Assembly: GCF_016901135.1 (NCBI RefSeq)
Contig: NZ_JAFEVL010000045.1
Span: 930,001 to 994,000, forward strand
Direction: 5' to 3'
DNA from: Martinezella lusitana
GTDB lineage: Bacteria; Pseudomonadota; Alphaproteobacteria; Rhizobiales; Rhizobiaceae
Length of the DNA: 64,000 nt
In this document: in pieces, positions 8,898-17,495 of the stretch
Layout: each line of letters opens with the position of its first letter
How positions within the stretch are numbered: position 1 is the stretch's first letter
The notes under the pieces: generated by a model
The model's database searches: none
Told to the model about the DNA's origin: nothing
The model's input: only the letters and a program-made list of their open reading frames with translations
Made by a program: the position numbers and the translations under genes

Positions 8898-8903
8898 AAA
8901 TTA

Positions 8904-8920
8904 ATATACGGCGCGTATAT
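8904..8920. promoter_or_regulatory. Palindrome 3, ATATACG-N3-CGTATAT (putative TetR operator)
   Basis: A perfect 7-base inverted repeat around GCG, centre 8912, 24 bp from the centre of palindrome 2. It ends 15 bp before the TetR start codon, so occupancy should repress the regulator itself. Confidence 0.78.
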
Positions 8921-8935
8921 GAAATTGAGGGCAAG

Positions 8936-9529
8936 ATGGCGAAACGACGCGTCGAAACGATGGAAGAGAACCGTGCCAAGTTGATCGTGGCCGCACGCAA
9001 GGCCTTCGCCGAAAAAGGGTATTCGGCCGCTTCCATGGACGAGCTGACCGCCGAAGTCGGCCTAACACGGGGCGCGCTTTACCATAATTTCGGTGACAAG
9101 CGCGGGCTTCTGGCGGCGGTTGTCGATCAGATCGACTCGGAAATGGCGTTACGCGCCCAAGAGATCGGCGTTCGAGCGGGCGATGATTGGAAGGGCCTGC
9201 TCGCCGAAGGCGCTGCTTATATCGAGATGGCGCTTGTTCCCGAGGTCCAACGCATCGTTCTGCTCGATGGACCTGCAGTGTTGGGTGATCCGTCAAAGTG
9301 GCCCAGTCAAAGCAGCTGTCTTCAAGCAACCAGGCGGACAGTGGAGCGTCTGATCGCCCAAAAAGCCTTGAAGCCGGTCGACGCGGAGGCGGCCGCCCGG
9401 CTTCTCAGCGGCGCCGCCCTCAATGCTGCTCTCTGGGTCGCTGCCAGCGACGATCCGCAGCATGTGCTGCCGAAGGCCATCTATACTTTCCATGCCTTGG
9501 CCGGGGGCCTTCTCACGAAGCCTGCGTGA
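8936..9529 (+). CDS. TetR/AcrR-family transcriptional repressor
   Basis: A 197-residue TetR regulator, normal length. The N-terminal helix-turn-helix covers roughly residues 12-58, with AAREAFAEKGY-like helix 1 and recognition segment VGLTRGALYHNFGDK. The C-terminal part is a helical ligand-binding domain with an ARLLSGAALNAALW segment typical of a TetR_C subfamily. Three dyads of the form ATACG-N3-CGTAT lie directly upstream, so autorepression and control of the divergent RidA-like gene are likely. The ligand is unknown; an amine or toxic imine related to the locus is a guess. Confidence 0.93.
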   Translation: MAKRRVETMEENRAKLIVAARKAFAEKGYSAASMDELTAEVGLTRGALYHNFGDKRGLLAAVVDQIDSEMALRAQEIGVRAGDDWKGLLAEGAAYIEMALVPEVQRIVLLDGPAVLGDPSKWPSQSSCLQATRRTVERLIAQKALKPVDAEAAARLLSGAALNAALWVAASDDPQHVLPKAIYTFHALAGGLLTKPA

Positions 9530-9530
9530 A

Positions 9531-9546
9531 TTCCTGTCGGCAGGAA
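9531..9546. terminator. Short stem-loop between convergent TetR and gabD genes
   Basis: TTCCTG-TCGG-CAGGAA, a perfect 6-bp stem with a tetraloop right after the TetR stop and 44 bp from the gabD stop. No T-tract is attached, so termination activity is only suggested by position. Confidence 0.35.
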
Positions 9547-9589
9547 GCTGCCACCATGTCCGCGCTGCAAGTCTGCTAGGACGCGACTT

Positions 9590-11047
9590 TCAGGCAAGCC
9601 CGCCGATGTGGAAGGTTTTCATCTCGAGATATTCCTCGATGCCGGCCTGCGAGCCTTCGCGCCCGAGACCGGATTGCTTGACGCCGCCAAAGGGGGCCAC
9701 TTCCGTCGAGATCGCGCCCGTATTCAGCCCGACCATGCCGAATTCCAGTGCTTCTCCGATGGCCCAGGAACGCTTGAGGCCTTGCGTATAGAAATAGGCT
9801 GCAAGGCCGAAGGGCGTGCCGTTGGCGATGGTGATTGCCTCTTCGTCCGTCGTGAAGCGGAAGAGCGGCGCGACCGGGCCGAAAGTCTCTTCGCTCGCCA
9901 GCAGCATGTCGGTGGTGGCGCCAGACAGGACGATAGGAGCAGCGTATTGGCGGCCCTCCGGCAAGTTCGAAGCCCTGGCGATGATCCTTGCGCCCTTCTC
10001 GACGGCATCGCTGACGTGGCGCTCGATCTTGTCGATGGCGGCGGCATTGATCATCGGTCCGATGTCGATTCCCGCCTGCGTGCCGGGGCCGACCTTCATG
10101 GCGGAAACGCGGGCGGAAAGCTTTTCGGCAAAGGCGTCATAGACCTTGTCCTGCACTAGAATGCGGTTGGAGCAGACGCAGGTCTGGCCGCCGTTGCGGA
10201 ATTTCGAGGCGATCGCACCCTCGACGGCAAGGTCGAGATCGGCATCGTCGAAGACGATGAAGGGCGCATTGCCGCCGAGTTCGAGGCTGAGACGCTTGAT
10301 GCTGTCGGCAGCACCCCGCATCAGCAGGGCGCCGACACGGGTCGAGCCGGTGAAGGAGATCTTGCGCACAATCTCGTTGCGCATCAGCTCGTTGCCGATC
10401 TCGGTCGGCATTCCAGTGACGATGTTGATGACGCCAGCAGGGATGCCGGCGCGCTCGGCGAGCACGCCAAGCGCCAGCGCCGAATAGGGCGTGAAGTCTG
10501 AGGGCTTGATGACCACAGTGCAGCCGGCGGCAAGAGCCGGCGCCACCTTGCGGGTGATCATCGCATTCGGGAAGTTCCACGGCGTGATGATGCCGCAGAC
10601 GCCGACGGGCTCCTTCAGGACGATGATCCGCCGGTCGGGTGTCGGCGAGGGGATGGTGCCGCCGCTGATGCGGCGGGCTTCCTCGGCGAACCATTTGACG
10701 AAAGACGCGCCGTAGCGGATTTCACCGCGTGCCTCGGCGAGTGGCTTGCCCTGTTCGCTTGTCAGGAGCAGCCCGAGATCGTCGCAATGTTCGATCATCA
10801 GATCGTGCCAGGCTTCGAGCAATTGCGCCCGCTCGGCATGGGTTTTCGCCCGCCAGGCGGGAAAGGCTGCATTGGCGGCCTCGATTGCTGCCCGGGTCTC
10901 GGTCTCGCCCATATCGGGAACGGTGCCCACAGCCGTCTGCGAGGCCGGGTCGAGGACATCAACCGTCTTGCCGGAGGCCGCATCCAGCCAGGTTCCACCG
11001 ATCAGGCCCTGCTGGCGAAACAGGCTCTTGTCCTTGAGGTCGATCAT
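9590..11047 (-). CDS. gabD: NAD(P)-dependent succinate-semialdehyde dehydrogenase
   Basis: A 485-residue aldehyde dehydrogenase closest in pattern to GabD, which oxidises succinate semialdehyde to succinate. Catalytic Cys290 lies in GGQTCVCSNR (the CxC pair of GabD enzymes), general base Glu256 in LELGGNAP, and the cofactor region in ITPWNFPNAM and FTGSTRVG. Length and order match the family. It is the last gene of a minus-strand series with the tartrate-type dehydrogenase (18 bp upstream) and another aldehyde dehydrogenase. It could finish a GABA or putrescine route fed by the omega-aminotransferase. Related glutarate-semialdehyde dehydrogenases look alike, so chain length is uncertain. Confidence 0.9.
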   Translation of the reverse strand: MIDLKDKSLFRQQGLIGGTWLDAASGKTVDVLDPASQTAVGTVPDMGETETRAAIEAANAAFPAWRAKTHAERAQLLEAWHDLMIEHCDDLGLLLTSEQGKPLAEARGEIRYGASFVKWFAEEARRISGGTIPSPTPDRRIIVLKEPVGVCGIITPWNFPNAMITRKVAPALAAGCTVVIKPSDFTPYSALALGVLAERAGIPAGVINIVTGMPTEIGNELMRNEIVRKISFTGSTRVGALLMRGAADSIKRLSLELGGNAPFIVFDDADLDLAVEGAIASKFRNGGQTCVCSNRILVQDKVYDAFAEKLSARVSAMKVGPGTQAGIDIGPMINAAAIDKIERHVSDAVEKGARIIARASNLPEGRQYAAPIVLSGATTDMLLASEETFGPVAPLFRFTTDEEAITIANGTPFGLAAYFYTQGLKRSWAIGEALEFGMVGLNTGAISTEVAPFGGVKQSGLGREGSQAGIEEYLEMKTFHIGGLA

Positions 11048-11065
11048 GTCTTGCGTCCTTGTCGT

Positions 11066-12109
11066 TCAGCTGAGTGCGTTCAGCACGGCCTTGGTAATGG
11101 TGTCGGTTTTGTCTTGGCCTGGAGCCGTGCCGATGCCGGCCGCAGTCGCCGCAGCGATGGCATCCATGATCGCGTCGGCGGCAGTCTTCTCGCCAAGATG
11201 CTCGAGCATCATGGCGGCCGACCAGATTGCGGCGATCGGATTGGCGATGCCGAGATGGGCGATATCCGGGGCGGAGCCGTGCACGGGCTCGAACATCGAA
11301 GGCGCGGTCCGATCCGGATTGAGATTGGCGGAGGCGGCAAAGCCGAGCCCGCCCTGGATCGCCGCCCCGAGGTCCGTCAGGATGTCACCGAACAGATTGG
11401 AGGCGACGACAACGTCAAGGCTCTCCGGCGCCATCACCATGCGCGCCGCCATGGCGTCGATATGGTAGCTGGTGACAGTAACCTCGGGATAGTCGGCCGC
11501 GACCAGGGCGGTGATCTCGTCCCAGAACACCATGGAATATTTCTGCGCATTCGACTTGGTGACGGAGGCGAGCTTGCCGCGCCGCATGCGCGCCTGCTCG
11601 AAACCGAAACGCAGGATGCGCTCCACACCTGTGCGGGTGAAGATCGAGGTTTCGACGGCGACTTCGTTGGCCGTGCCCTGATGCACGCGGCCGCCTGCGC
11701 CGGAATATTCGCCCTCGGTATTCTCGCGGATGCAGAGGATGTCGAAGTCTTTGGCTTTCAATGGCCCTTCGACCCCCGGCAGCAGCCGGTGGGGGCGGAT
11801 GTTGGCATATTGCTCGAAAGCCTTGCGGATCGGCAGAAGCAGGCCGTGCAGGGAGACGGAGTCTGGCACCTCGGCCGGCCAGCCGACCGCGCCGAGCAGG
11901 ATGGCGTCGAAACCGCGCAGCGTCGCAATGCCGTCGGCCGGCATCATCGCGCCGGTTTCCTTGTAGTAGGCGCAGGACCAGGGAAAGCTCGTCGGCTCCA
12001 GCCCGAAGCCCGTCTTCCCGGCCACTTTCTCCGAGACTTGCCATGCCGCATCGATGACATCCTTGCCGATACCGTCGCCGGGTATGAGCGCGATCCTGTA
12101 GGTCTTCAT
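11066..12109 (-). CDS. Isocitrate/isopropylmalate-family dehydrogenase, tartrate/D-malate type
   Basis: A 347-residue beta-decarboxylating dehydrogenase. Signatures include IPGDGIGKDV at the N-terminus, RENTEGEYSG near residues 128-137 and the metal/cofactor segment SNLFGDILTDLGAA. The FEPVHGSAPDIA loop contacts NAD. The RENTEGEYSGAGGRVHQG form matches the tartrate dehydrogenase/decarboxylase and D-malate dehydrogenase branch (TtuC/DmlA) better than LeuB or Icd. It would turn a 2-hydroxy-dicarboxylate into a keto acid plus CO2. It sits 10 bp from the aldehyde dehydrogenase upstream and 18 bp from gabD downstream, so the three are probably one transcript. Confidence 0.88.
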   Translation of the reverse strand: MKTYRIALIPGDGIGKDVIDAAWQVSEKVAGKTGFGLEPTSFPWSCAYYKETGAMMPADGIATLRGFDAILLGAVGWPAEVPDSVSLHGLLLPIRKAFEQYANIRPHRLLPGVEGPLKAKDFDILCIRENTEGEYSGAGGRVHQGTANEVAVETSIFTRTGVERILRFGFEQARMRRGKLASVTKSNAQKYSMVFWDEITALVAADYPEVTVTSYHIDAMAARMVMAPESLDVVVASNLFGDILTDLGAAIQGGLGFAASANLNPDRTAPSMFEPVHGSAPDIAHLGIANPIAAIWSAAMMLEHLGEKTAADAIMDAIAAATAAGIGTAPGQDKTDTITKAVLNALS

Positions 12110-12119
12110 GGTCGGTTCC

Positions 12120-13583
12120 TCAGATGTTGATCAGCACGGACTTGCTGCGGCGATTGGCAAGATAAGCGTCGCGGCCAAGATCCTTGCCGATGCCGGAACT
12201 CTTGTAGCCGCCGGTTGGCAGAATATGGTCGCGCGAACGCCCGTATCGATTGACCCAGACGGTGCCTGCCTGCAGCCGACGTGTGACGCGAATAGCGCGG
12301 GAAAGATCGCGCGTGAAGAGGCCCGCTGCAAGGCCGTAGATCAGGTGATCGGCGAGCTCGAGCGCCTCCTCCTCATCCTCGAAAGTCTGCAAGGTCAGCA
12401 CCGGGCCGAAGATTTCCTCGGTAACGGCGGGGGAGGCCTGATCGACACTTGCAAGCAGCGTCGGCGCATAGAAATAGCCGGGTCGATCCAATTGTGTTCC
12501 ACCGGTCAGGCACTCCGCGCCGGCATCGATCGCTGCCTGGACGATCCGGTCGATACGTCCGATCTGGCGTTCCGAGATGATGGGCGAGTAGAGGCTGTTT
12601 TCGTCCCAGGTCGGTCCCGGCTTGATCCTGGACATATGCTCGAGGATCGCTTCGGCAAGCGGCGCTGCGATGCTGCGTTCGGCAATTAGCCGCGATCCGG
12701 CCACGCAGGCCTGGCCGGCATTGGCCAGGATGTTGCGGGCTATCGCTTCGGCTGCCAGCGCGATATCCGCATCAGCGAAGACCAGTTGTGGGCTCTTGCC
12801 GCCAAGCTCAAGCGTCATCGGCTTGATGCCCGTGCGGGCGATGTTCTCCATGATCGCCGACCCTGCGGCGGTCGAACCGGTGAAGCTGATCTTGCCGATG
12901 CCGGGATGGCCTGTGATCGCAGCCCCCGTCGTCGGGCCGTCGCCGAGCACGATGTTGATCAGGCCGGCGGGGATGCCGGCGCGCACCGAAAGCTCTGCCA
13001 TATAGAGCGTCGAAAAAGGCGTCATCTCGGATGGCTTCAGCACGATGGCGTTGCCGGCCGCAAGTGCCGGGCCGATCTTCCAGCCAGCCATGGAAATCGG
13101 AAAGTTCCAGGGTGTGATCGCGCCGACGACGCCATAGGGTTCAGTCATGATCATGCCGAGGCTGTTGCCGTCAGTCGGCACGAGATCGCTGCCTTCCTTG
13201 TCGGCGAATTCGGCGAAGAAGCGGATCTGCTCGGCTGTTACGGCAATGTCGCCGGCGATGAGCTGCCCGACCGGTCGGGTCGAGGATACGGCCTCGAGGC
13301 GCGCCAATGTGGCGGCTTCTTCCTCTATGAGGTCGGCCCATCGCACCAAAGCCTTGGTCCGCTCGCGCGGCCGAAGGCTGGCCCAACCGCTTGTCCTGAG
13401 GGCTTGATTGGCCGCGTCAACGGCCTGATCGACCATGTCCTTTCCCGCGATCGGGCATTGCGCGAAAGCGACGCCATCCGAAGGCCGGTGGACGTCCATA
13501 CCGCCGTTTGCTGCGACATAGCGGCCGCCGATAAAATGCCCGCTCGGAAGATCGAGGGAGTCTGGGTCGAAACTGAGGGTCAT
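12120..13583 (-). CDS. NAD(P)-dependent aldehyde dehydrogenase
   Basis: A 487-residue ALDH-superfamily enzyme distinct from the gabD product. Catalytic Cys293 lies in NAGQACVAGSR and Glu259 in LELGGKSP; cofactor loops are ITPWNFPISM and FTGSTAAG. The single-Cys QACVAG active site and C-terminal RYGRSRDHILPTGGYKSSGIGKDLG resemble betaine-aldehyde, gamma-glutamyl-gamma-aminobutyraldehyde (PuuC) and related omega-amino-aldehyde dehydrogenases. It would oxidise the aldehyde made by the FAD oxidoreductase or the aminotransferase. It is the first gene of the dehydrogenase trio. Upstream is a 196 bp gap to the cupin stop. Confidence 0.9.
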   Translation of the reverse strand: MTLSFDPDSLDLPSGHFIGGRYVAANGGMDVHRPSDGVAFAQCPIAGKDMVDQAVDAANQALRTSGWASLRPRERTKALVRWADLIEEEAATLARLEAVSSTRPVGQLIAGDIAVTAEQIRFFAEFADKEGSDLVPTDGNSLGMIMTEPYGVVGAITPWNFPISMAGWKIGPALAAGNAIVLKPSEMTPFSTLYMAELSVRAGIPAGLINIVLGDGPTTGAAITGHPGIGKISFTGSTAAGSAIMENIARTGIKPMTLELGGKSPQLVFADADIALAAEAIARNILANAGQACVAGSRLIAERSIAAPLAEAILEHMSRIKPGPTWDENSLYSPIISERQIGRIDRIVQAAIDAGAECLTGGTQLDRPGYFYAPTLLASVDQASPAVTEEIFGPVLTLQTFEDEEEALELADHLIYGLAAGLFTRDLSRAIRVTRRLQAGTVWVNRYGRSRDHILPTGGYKSSGIGKDLGRDAYLANRRSKSVLINI

Positions 13584-13779
13584 GGCGTTTCCTTGCCGAT
13601 GGTTCCGGCAAGTCTAACGGCTGTGCCGTGGCAGTTTCGGTCGTGCGTCTGCGATGTTGCGACGGAATATCCCGTTTGTCCCCGGTGTTTCAGCGCAAGA
13701 TTTGGTGCCTGAAAGCGCGGCGCGCAACGAAGCTGCACGCTTGGTTCGGCTTCAAGAACGGAAAGGTCCGCAAAGCGTG

Positions 13780-14136
13780 TCATCCGGTGACGGTGACATA
13801 GATTTTGCGGACGGTCTCGATCGTCCGCCAGACGCCTTTGAAGCCCGGTTTCATGACGAAACTGTCGCCGGCGCGGTAGGTGACCGCCGTGCCGCCGTCC
13901 TCGGTCAGCTCGATAACGCCCTGCAGGATATGGCAGAATTCGAAAGTCTCTCCCTTGATCGAGCGAGTCTCGCCCGGCGTCGCCTCCCATACGCCGGTAT
14001 TGACCGTTCCGTCGCGGGCGCTGTCCTGCGCCCAGGTCTTGAAGGACGGATCGCCGGAAATCAGCCGCTCGGGGAGGGCCTTGGATTGCTTCGGCTCGAA
14101 TGTCGGCGCGAGATCGATGGCTTTCAACAGGGACAT
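13780..14136 (-). CDS. Small cupin protein (DUF861/cupin_3 family)
   Basis: A 118-residue single-domain cupin. The ATG at 14136 is preceded by GAAAGGAA; the frame is open further up but that part overlaps the upstream gene. A cupin barrel is visible, with the WEATPG entry (residues 50-55), FEFCHILQGVIELTEDGG and the YRAGDSFVMKPGFKGVW second motif. This DUF861-type form is common beside amine and ureide catabolic genes in rhizobia. It retains one His (in CHILQG) and several acidic residues, but the full His3Glu set is not obvious, so it may bind a ligand rather than catalyse. Confidence 0.85.
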   Translation of the reverse strand: MSLLKAIDLAPTFEPKQSKALPERLISGDPSFKTWAQDSARDGTVNTGVWEATPGETRSIKGETFEFCHILQGVIELTEDGGTAVTYRAGDSFVMKPGFKGVWRTIETVRKIYVTVTG

Positions 14137-14156
14137 GTGGTTCCTTTCAAGGGTGA

Positions 14157-15080
14157 TCAATAGCCGCGGCTGCGGTCGACCAGGCCGATGGGCTCGAGCC
14201 CGTTCTCGTGGCGGCGGATGTTGGCGATGACGGCATTTGCCGCCGTCTCGGGCTGCGTGACGCTGGCGACATGCGGTGTCAGAATGATCCTGGGGTGATG
14301 CCAAAGCGGGTGCCCGGCCGGCAGCGGCTCGGGGTCGGTGACATCCAGGACAGCGCCGCAGAGGTGGCCGTCGTCGAGCGCGCGGATCAGGGCCGCCGCA
14401 TCGAGTTGCGGGCCGCGACCGGCGTGCACGAGGCCTGCGCCCGGCGGCAAGACGGCAAAGAGATCGGCGTTGATGATGCCTTGCGTTTCAGGTGTCAACG
14501 GCAGAAGGCAGACGAGAATATCGGTGCCCGCCAGGAACTCCGGCAATTGATCGGCCCCGTGATAGCAGGTGACCCCTTCGATGCTGCGCGGCGAGCGGCT
14601 CCAGCCGCGAAGCGGGAAGCCGAAGGCGCGCAGGCGCTCAAGAACGGCAAGGCCGAGATTGCCGAGGCCGAGCACGCCGACACGCCGGTCGGACGCCTGG
14701 CGCACGGGTCGGGCAGCCCATTTCTGCGCTCTCTGCTGTTCGATATAGCCCGGAAGATCGCGATGTATAGCGAGCACTCCAAGCGTCACATACTCCTGCA
14801 TCATCCGCGTGATGCCGTCTTCGACCATGCGCACGAGCTCGACCTTTTCGGGCAGGGCCGAAAGGGAGAACTGGTCGACACCAGCGCCGATGGAAAACAG
14901 GATTTCCAGATTGCGATAACGGTCAAGGTCGGCGGGCGCAGTCCAGGTGATCAGATATTTGATAGCGTCCCGGTCGATGCTTTCAGCATCCGTAATGAAG
15001 GGAAGGCCGGGCAGCTCGCGCGCGAAGGCGGCCTTGAAGATTTTGGCCCGTTCGGCGTCGGAATTGAATAAGAAGGCCAT
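14157..15080 (-). CDS. D-2-hydroxyacid dehydrogenase (GhrA-like glyoxylate/hydroxypyruvate reductase)
   Basis: A 307-residue NAD(P)-dependent 2-hydroxyacid dehydrogenase. The ATG at 15080 has an AAGGAA ribosome site; the 40-codon extension upstream is not protein-like. The nucleotide fold shows GVLGLGNLGLAVLERL, and the catalytic set appears as Arg in HAGRGPQLD, Glu in TDPEPLPAGHPLW and His in LTPHVAS. The short N-terminal domain with ITWTAPADLDRY and FSIGAGVDQF matches the GhrA branch, which reduces glyoxylate, hydroxypyruvate or other small 2-keto acids. It starts 123 bp after the deacylase gene's stop and lies 20 bp before the cupin. Confidence 0.9.
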   Translation of the reverse strand: MAFLFNSDAERAKIFKAAFARELPGLPFITDAESIDRDAIKYLITWTAPADLDRYRNLEILFSIGAGVDQFSLSALPEKVELVRMVEDGITRMMQEYVTLGVLAIHRDLPGYIEQQRAQKWAARPVRQASDRRVGVLGLGNLGLAVLERLRAFGFPLRGWSRSPRSIEGVTCYHGADQLPEFLAGTDILVCLLPLTPETQGIINADLFAVLPPGAGLVHAGRGPQLDAAALIRALDDGHLCGAVLDVTDPEPLPAGHPLWHHPRIILTPHVASVTQPETAANAVIANIRRHENGLEPIGLVDRSRGY

Positions 15081-15203
15081 GATTTTCCTTCGGGTTTGCT
15101 TGAGCCAGACTGCCGTGACCTTCACGGCAGGATGCATCGAAATTGGCCATAGGACCGCATAACGATGCGGATTTTCGCAGTCTTGCGGTGCGATCGTCAT
15201 AAC

Positions 15204-16337
15204 CTACCGAAATAGACGATCCCCGAGCGCTTCGATCATCCGAACGCAGGCTGCAAGCTCGCCGAGTTCGATGAACTCATTGGCCTTATGCGCGCGGCCG
15301 ATGTCGCCGGGGCCGCAGATGATGGCGGGCATGCCTGCGGCCTGATAGAGGCCGGCCTCCGTGCCGTAGCTGACTGCGGCAAGCGGCGTCTGTCCGGTCA
15401 GCTCTTCCATCAGCCGGGCCAGAGGCGTATCGGCGGCCAGCGATAGTGCGGGATAGCTGCTGAGCACCTGCCACTGGGTGGTAAAGCCGCGATCCGTCAA
15501 AGTGGCAAGACGAGCTTCGATTTCGGCGAGCAGACTGACCGGCTCGACGCCTTCGATGGCGCGGGCTTCCAGCTCGATCGTGCATTGATCGGGAATGATG
15601 TTGACGGCCTGCCCGCCGTGAATGGTGCCGACCTGCAAGGAGGAATAGGGCGGTTCGAAATTGCCGTCGAACGGTCCCTTTGTCAGACGCTCGGCGGTCG
15701 CCACGGCTTCGTCGAGAATTTCTACCATGGCGTGGATGGCATTGAGGCCGAGATCCGGGCGGGAGGAATGACCCGTACGGCCGCCGATCATGACCCGGGC
15801 CGCGGCCTTGCCCTTGTGCGCACGAACGGCGCGCATGCCGCTCGGCTCGCCGATGATGCATCCCAAGGGGCGCGCGCAGAGATCGGGAAGCCGTGCGATC
15901 AGGTGCGGCACGCCGCGGCATCCGGCCTCCTCATCATAGGAAAACGCCAGATGCAAGGGGCGGTCGAGCGGTCGCCGTGCGATTGCCGGCAGGACGGCGA
16001 GGGCACAGGCGAGAAAGCCCTTCATGTCGCTGGTGCCGCGCCCCGTCAGCCTTTCGCCGTCGCGCTGCAGCGAAAATGGATCGCTTGTCCACGCCGGCTC
16101 GCCCGCGGGCACGACATCCATGTGGCCGGAAAGCAGATAACCCGGCCGATCGGCCGGGCCGACAGTGGCGAACAGATTGGAACGGTCACCTTCGGGACCG
16201 GCGAGCAGGGTGACGCGCGCGCCGGCCTGCTCAAGATAATCGGCGATCCAGCCGACGATCGCCTGGTTCGGCGTGCCGACGACGGATGGAAAGGCCACCA
16301 GCCGTTCAAGAATCTGATCCGGAGTCATTTCAGTCAC
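15204..16337 (-). CDS. argE: M20 peptidase, acetylornithine deacetylase type
   Basis: A 377-residue M20A metallo-deacylase. Metal ligands are visible in SGHMDVVPAG (His/Asp), GRGTSDMKG (Asp) and SYDEEAGCRG (catalytic Glu), with a final His in RAHKANEFI. The dimerisation domain is marked by RTGHSSRPDLGLNAI. It is full length. ArgE removes the acetyl group from N2-acetylornithine, but in this catabolic setting it could remove an acyl group from another N-acyl amino acid, perhaps one made or marked by the neighbouring GNATs. It diverges from the second GNAT gene across 258 bp. Confidence 0.85.
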   Translation of the reverse strand: MTEMTPDQILERLVAFPSVVGTPNQAIVGWIADYLEQAGARVTLLAGPEGDRSNLFATVGPADRPGYLLSGHMDVVPAGEPAWTSDPFSLQRDGERLTGRGTSDMKGFLACALAVLPAIARRPLDRPLHLAFSYDEEAGCRGVPHLIARLPDLCARPLGCIIGEPSGMRAVRAHKGKAAARVMIGGRTGHSSRPDLGLNAIHAMVEILDEAVATAERLTKGPFDGNFEPPYSSLQVGTIHGGQAVNIIPDQCTIELEARAIEGVEPVSLLAEIEARLATLTDRGFTTQWQVLSSYPALSLAADTPLARLMEELTGQTPLAAVSYGTEAGLYQAAGMPAIICGPGDIGRAHKANEFIELGELAACVRMIEALGDRLFR

Positions 16338-16595
16338 TGCAACATTCCTGATTTGCCAGCAGCCACGCCGTAAAGGTGGCTTTCATCAACATAATATGCC
16401 GCAATGCCACCGGCTGCTGAAAGCGTCGCAGCTTCGGTGGAATCTTCCGTATTTGCAGGGCTCTCAAGCGCATTCTGTTGCGTAAGCGACGCTACAAACG
16501 ATACAGGCGGGTATTGCCAGCAAATTGTGAATTCAAACCGAGCCCGGCAGCAATTCGGGTCACCTCTAATGTGCCTGCGAGAATGGGGGAGTGTC

Positions 16596-17495
16596 ATGGC
16601 TAATTCCAGTTCGTTTCAACTGGAATCGTTTGAACTGACCATGGGGGATATCGCAAAGGCCGATCTCGATGCTCTGCACGCTCTGTCGCTGTCGGTAAGC
16701 TGGCCGCACCGAGCGGAGGATTGGCAGATCATCCGCGAGCTGGGTCAAGGTATCGTGGCGCAGGATTCGATCGGTCGTGTGCTCGGCTCCGCCATGCTTT
16801 TCGACTTCGGGCTGTATTTCGCCACCATCGGCATGGTGATCACCTCGCCGCGTTTGCAGGCGCTGGGAACGGGGCGCTGGATGATGGATCATGTCATCGC
16901 GCAGGCCGGCTCGCGCCCACTTGGACTGAACGCGACCCGTTCCTCCAAGCGGCTCTATCAGTCTCTCGGCTTTAATGCCGAGCAGGTCGTCTACCAGTGC
17001 CAAGGGGAGGCAATCGCGCCGCCGGCTGAGCTTTTGCCGCCGGGCACGCGACTGCGCCCGATCGTCGAGGCCGATTTGACCGAGGTCGCTGCATTGGATC
17101 TGGCCGCCTATGGCGCTGACCGCACACTCCTGTTGCAACGTCTCATCGCCATCTCGGAGGGATTGGCGCTTGTCCAGGGTGAACATATGGTCGCCTTTGC
17201 GCTCTGTCGCCGCTTCGGGCGCGGCCATGTGATCGGCCCCGTGGTGGCGATGGGCGACGAAGAAGCGATTGCCGTTGTTCGGCCGTATGTCGCCGAACGC
17301 GCCGGCGGCTTCCTGCGCCTCGATACCCGCCAGCAGACCGGTCCGTTCCCGCAATTTCTGATGCAATCCGGACTTGCGATCCATGACACCGTCACGAGCA
17401 TGTCGCTGCGGCAGGTCTGGTTGCACGGGGATGGGCGTCCGCCTGTCGATGGAAAGCCGCTGACCTATGGTTTGGCCAGTCAGGCGCTGGGGTAG
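16596..17495 (+). CDS. Two-domain GNAT acetyltransferase (paralogue B)
   Basis: A 299-residue double-GNAT protein. The ATG at 16596 follows a GGGGGA ribosome site at about 5 bases. N-terminal signs: SVSWPHRAEDW near residues 31-41 and the degenerate acetyl-CoA loop LQALGTGRWMMDHV, lacking the full R/Q-x-x-G-x-G/A form seen in paralogue A, then YQSLGFNAEQ. The C-terminal domain has DLAAYGADRTLLLQRL and GPVVAMGDEEA. It ends GLASQALG as in the 5241-6080 protein. The two paralogues bracket the catabolic cluster. The altered acetyl-CoA loop makes substrate binding or reduced activity possible. Confidence 0.83.
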   Translation: MANSSSFQLESFELTMGDIAKADLDALHALSLSVSWPHRAEDWQIIRELGQGIVAQDSIGRVLGSAMLFDFGLYFATIGMVITSPRLQALGTGRWMMDHVIAQAGSRPLGLNATRSSKRLYQSLGFNAEQVVYQCQGEAIAPPAELLPPGTRLRPIVEADLTEVAALDLAAYGADRTLLLQRLIAISEGLALVQGEHMVAFALCRRFGRGHVIGPVVAMGDEEAIAVVRPYVAERAGGFLRLDTRQQTGPFPQFLMQSGLAIHDTVTSMSLRQVWLHGDGRPPVDGKPLTYGLASQALG

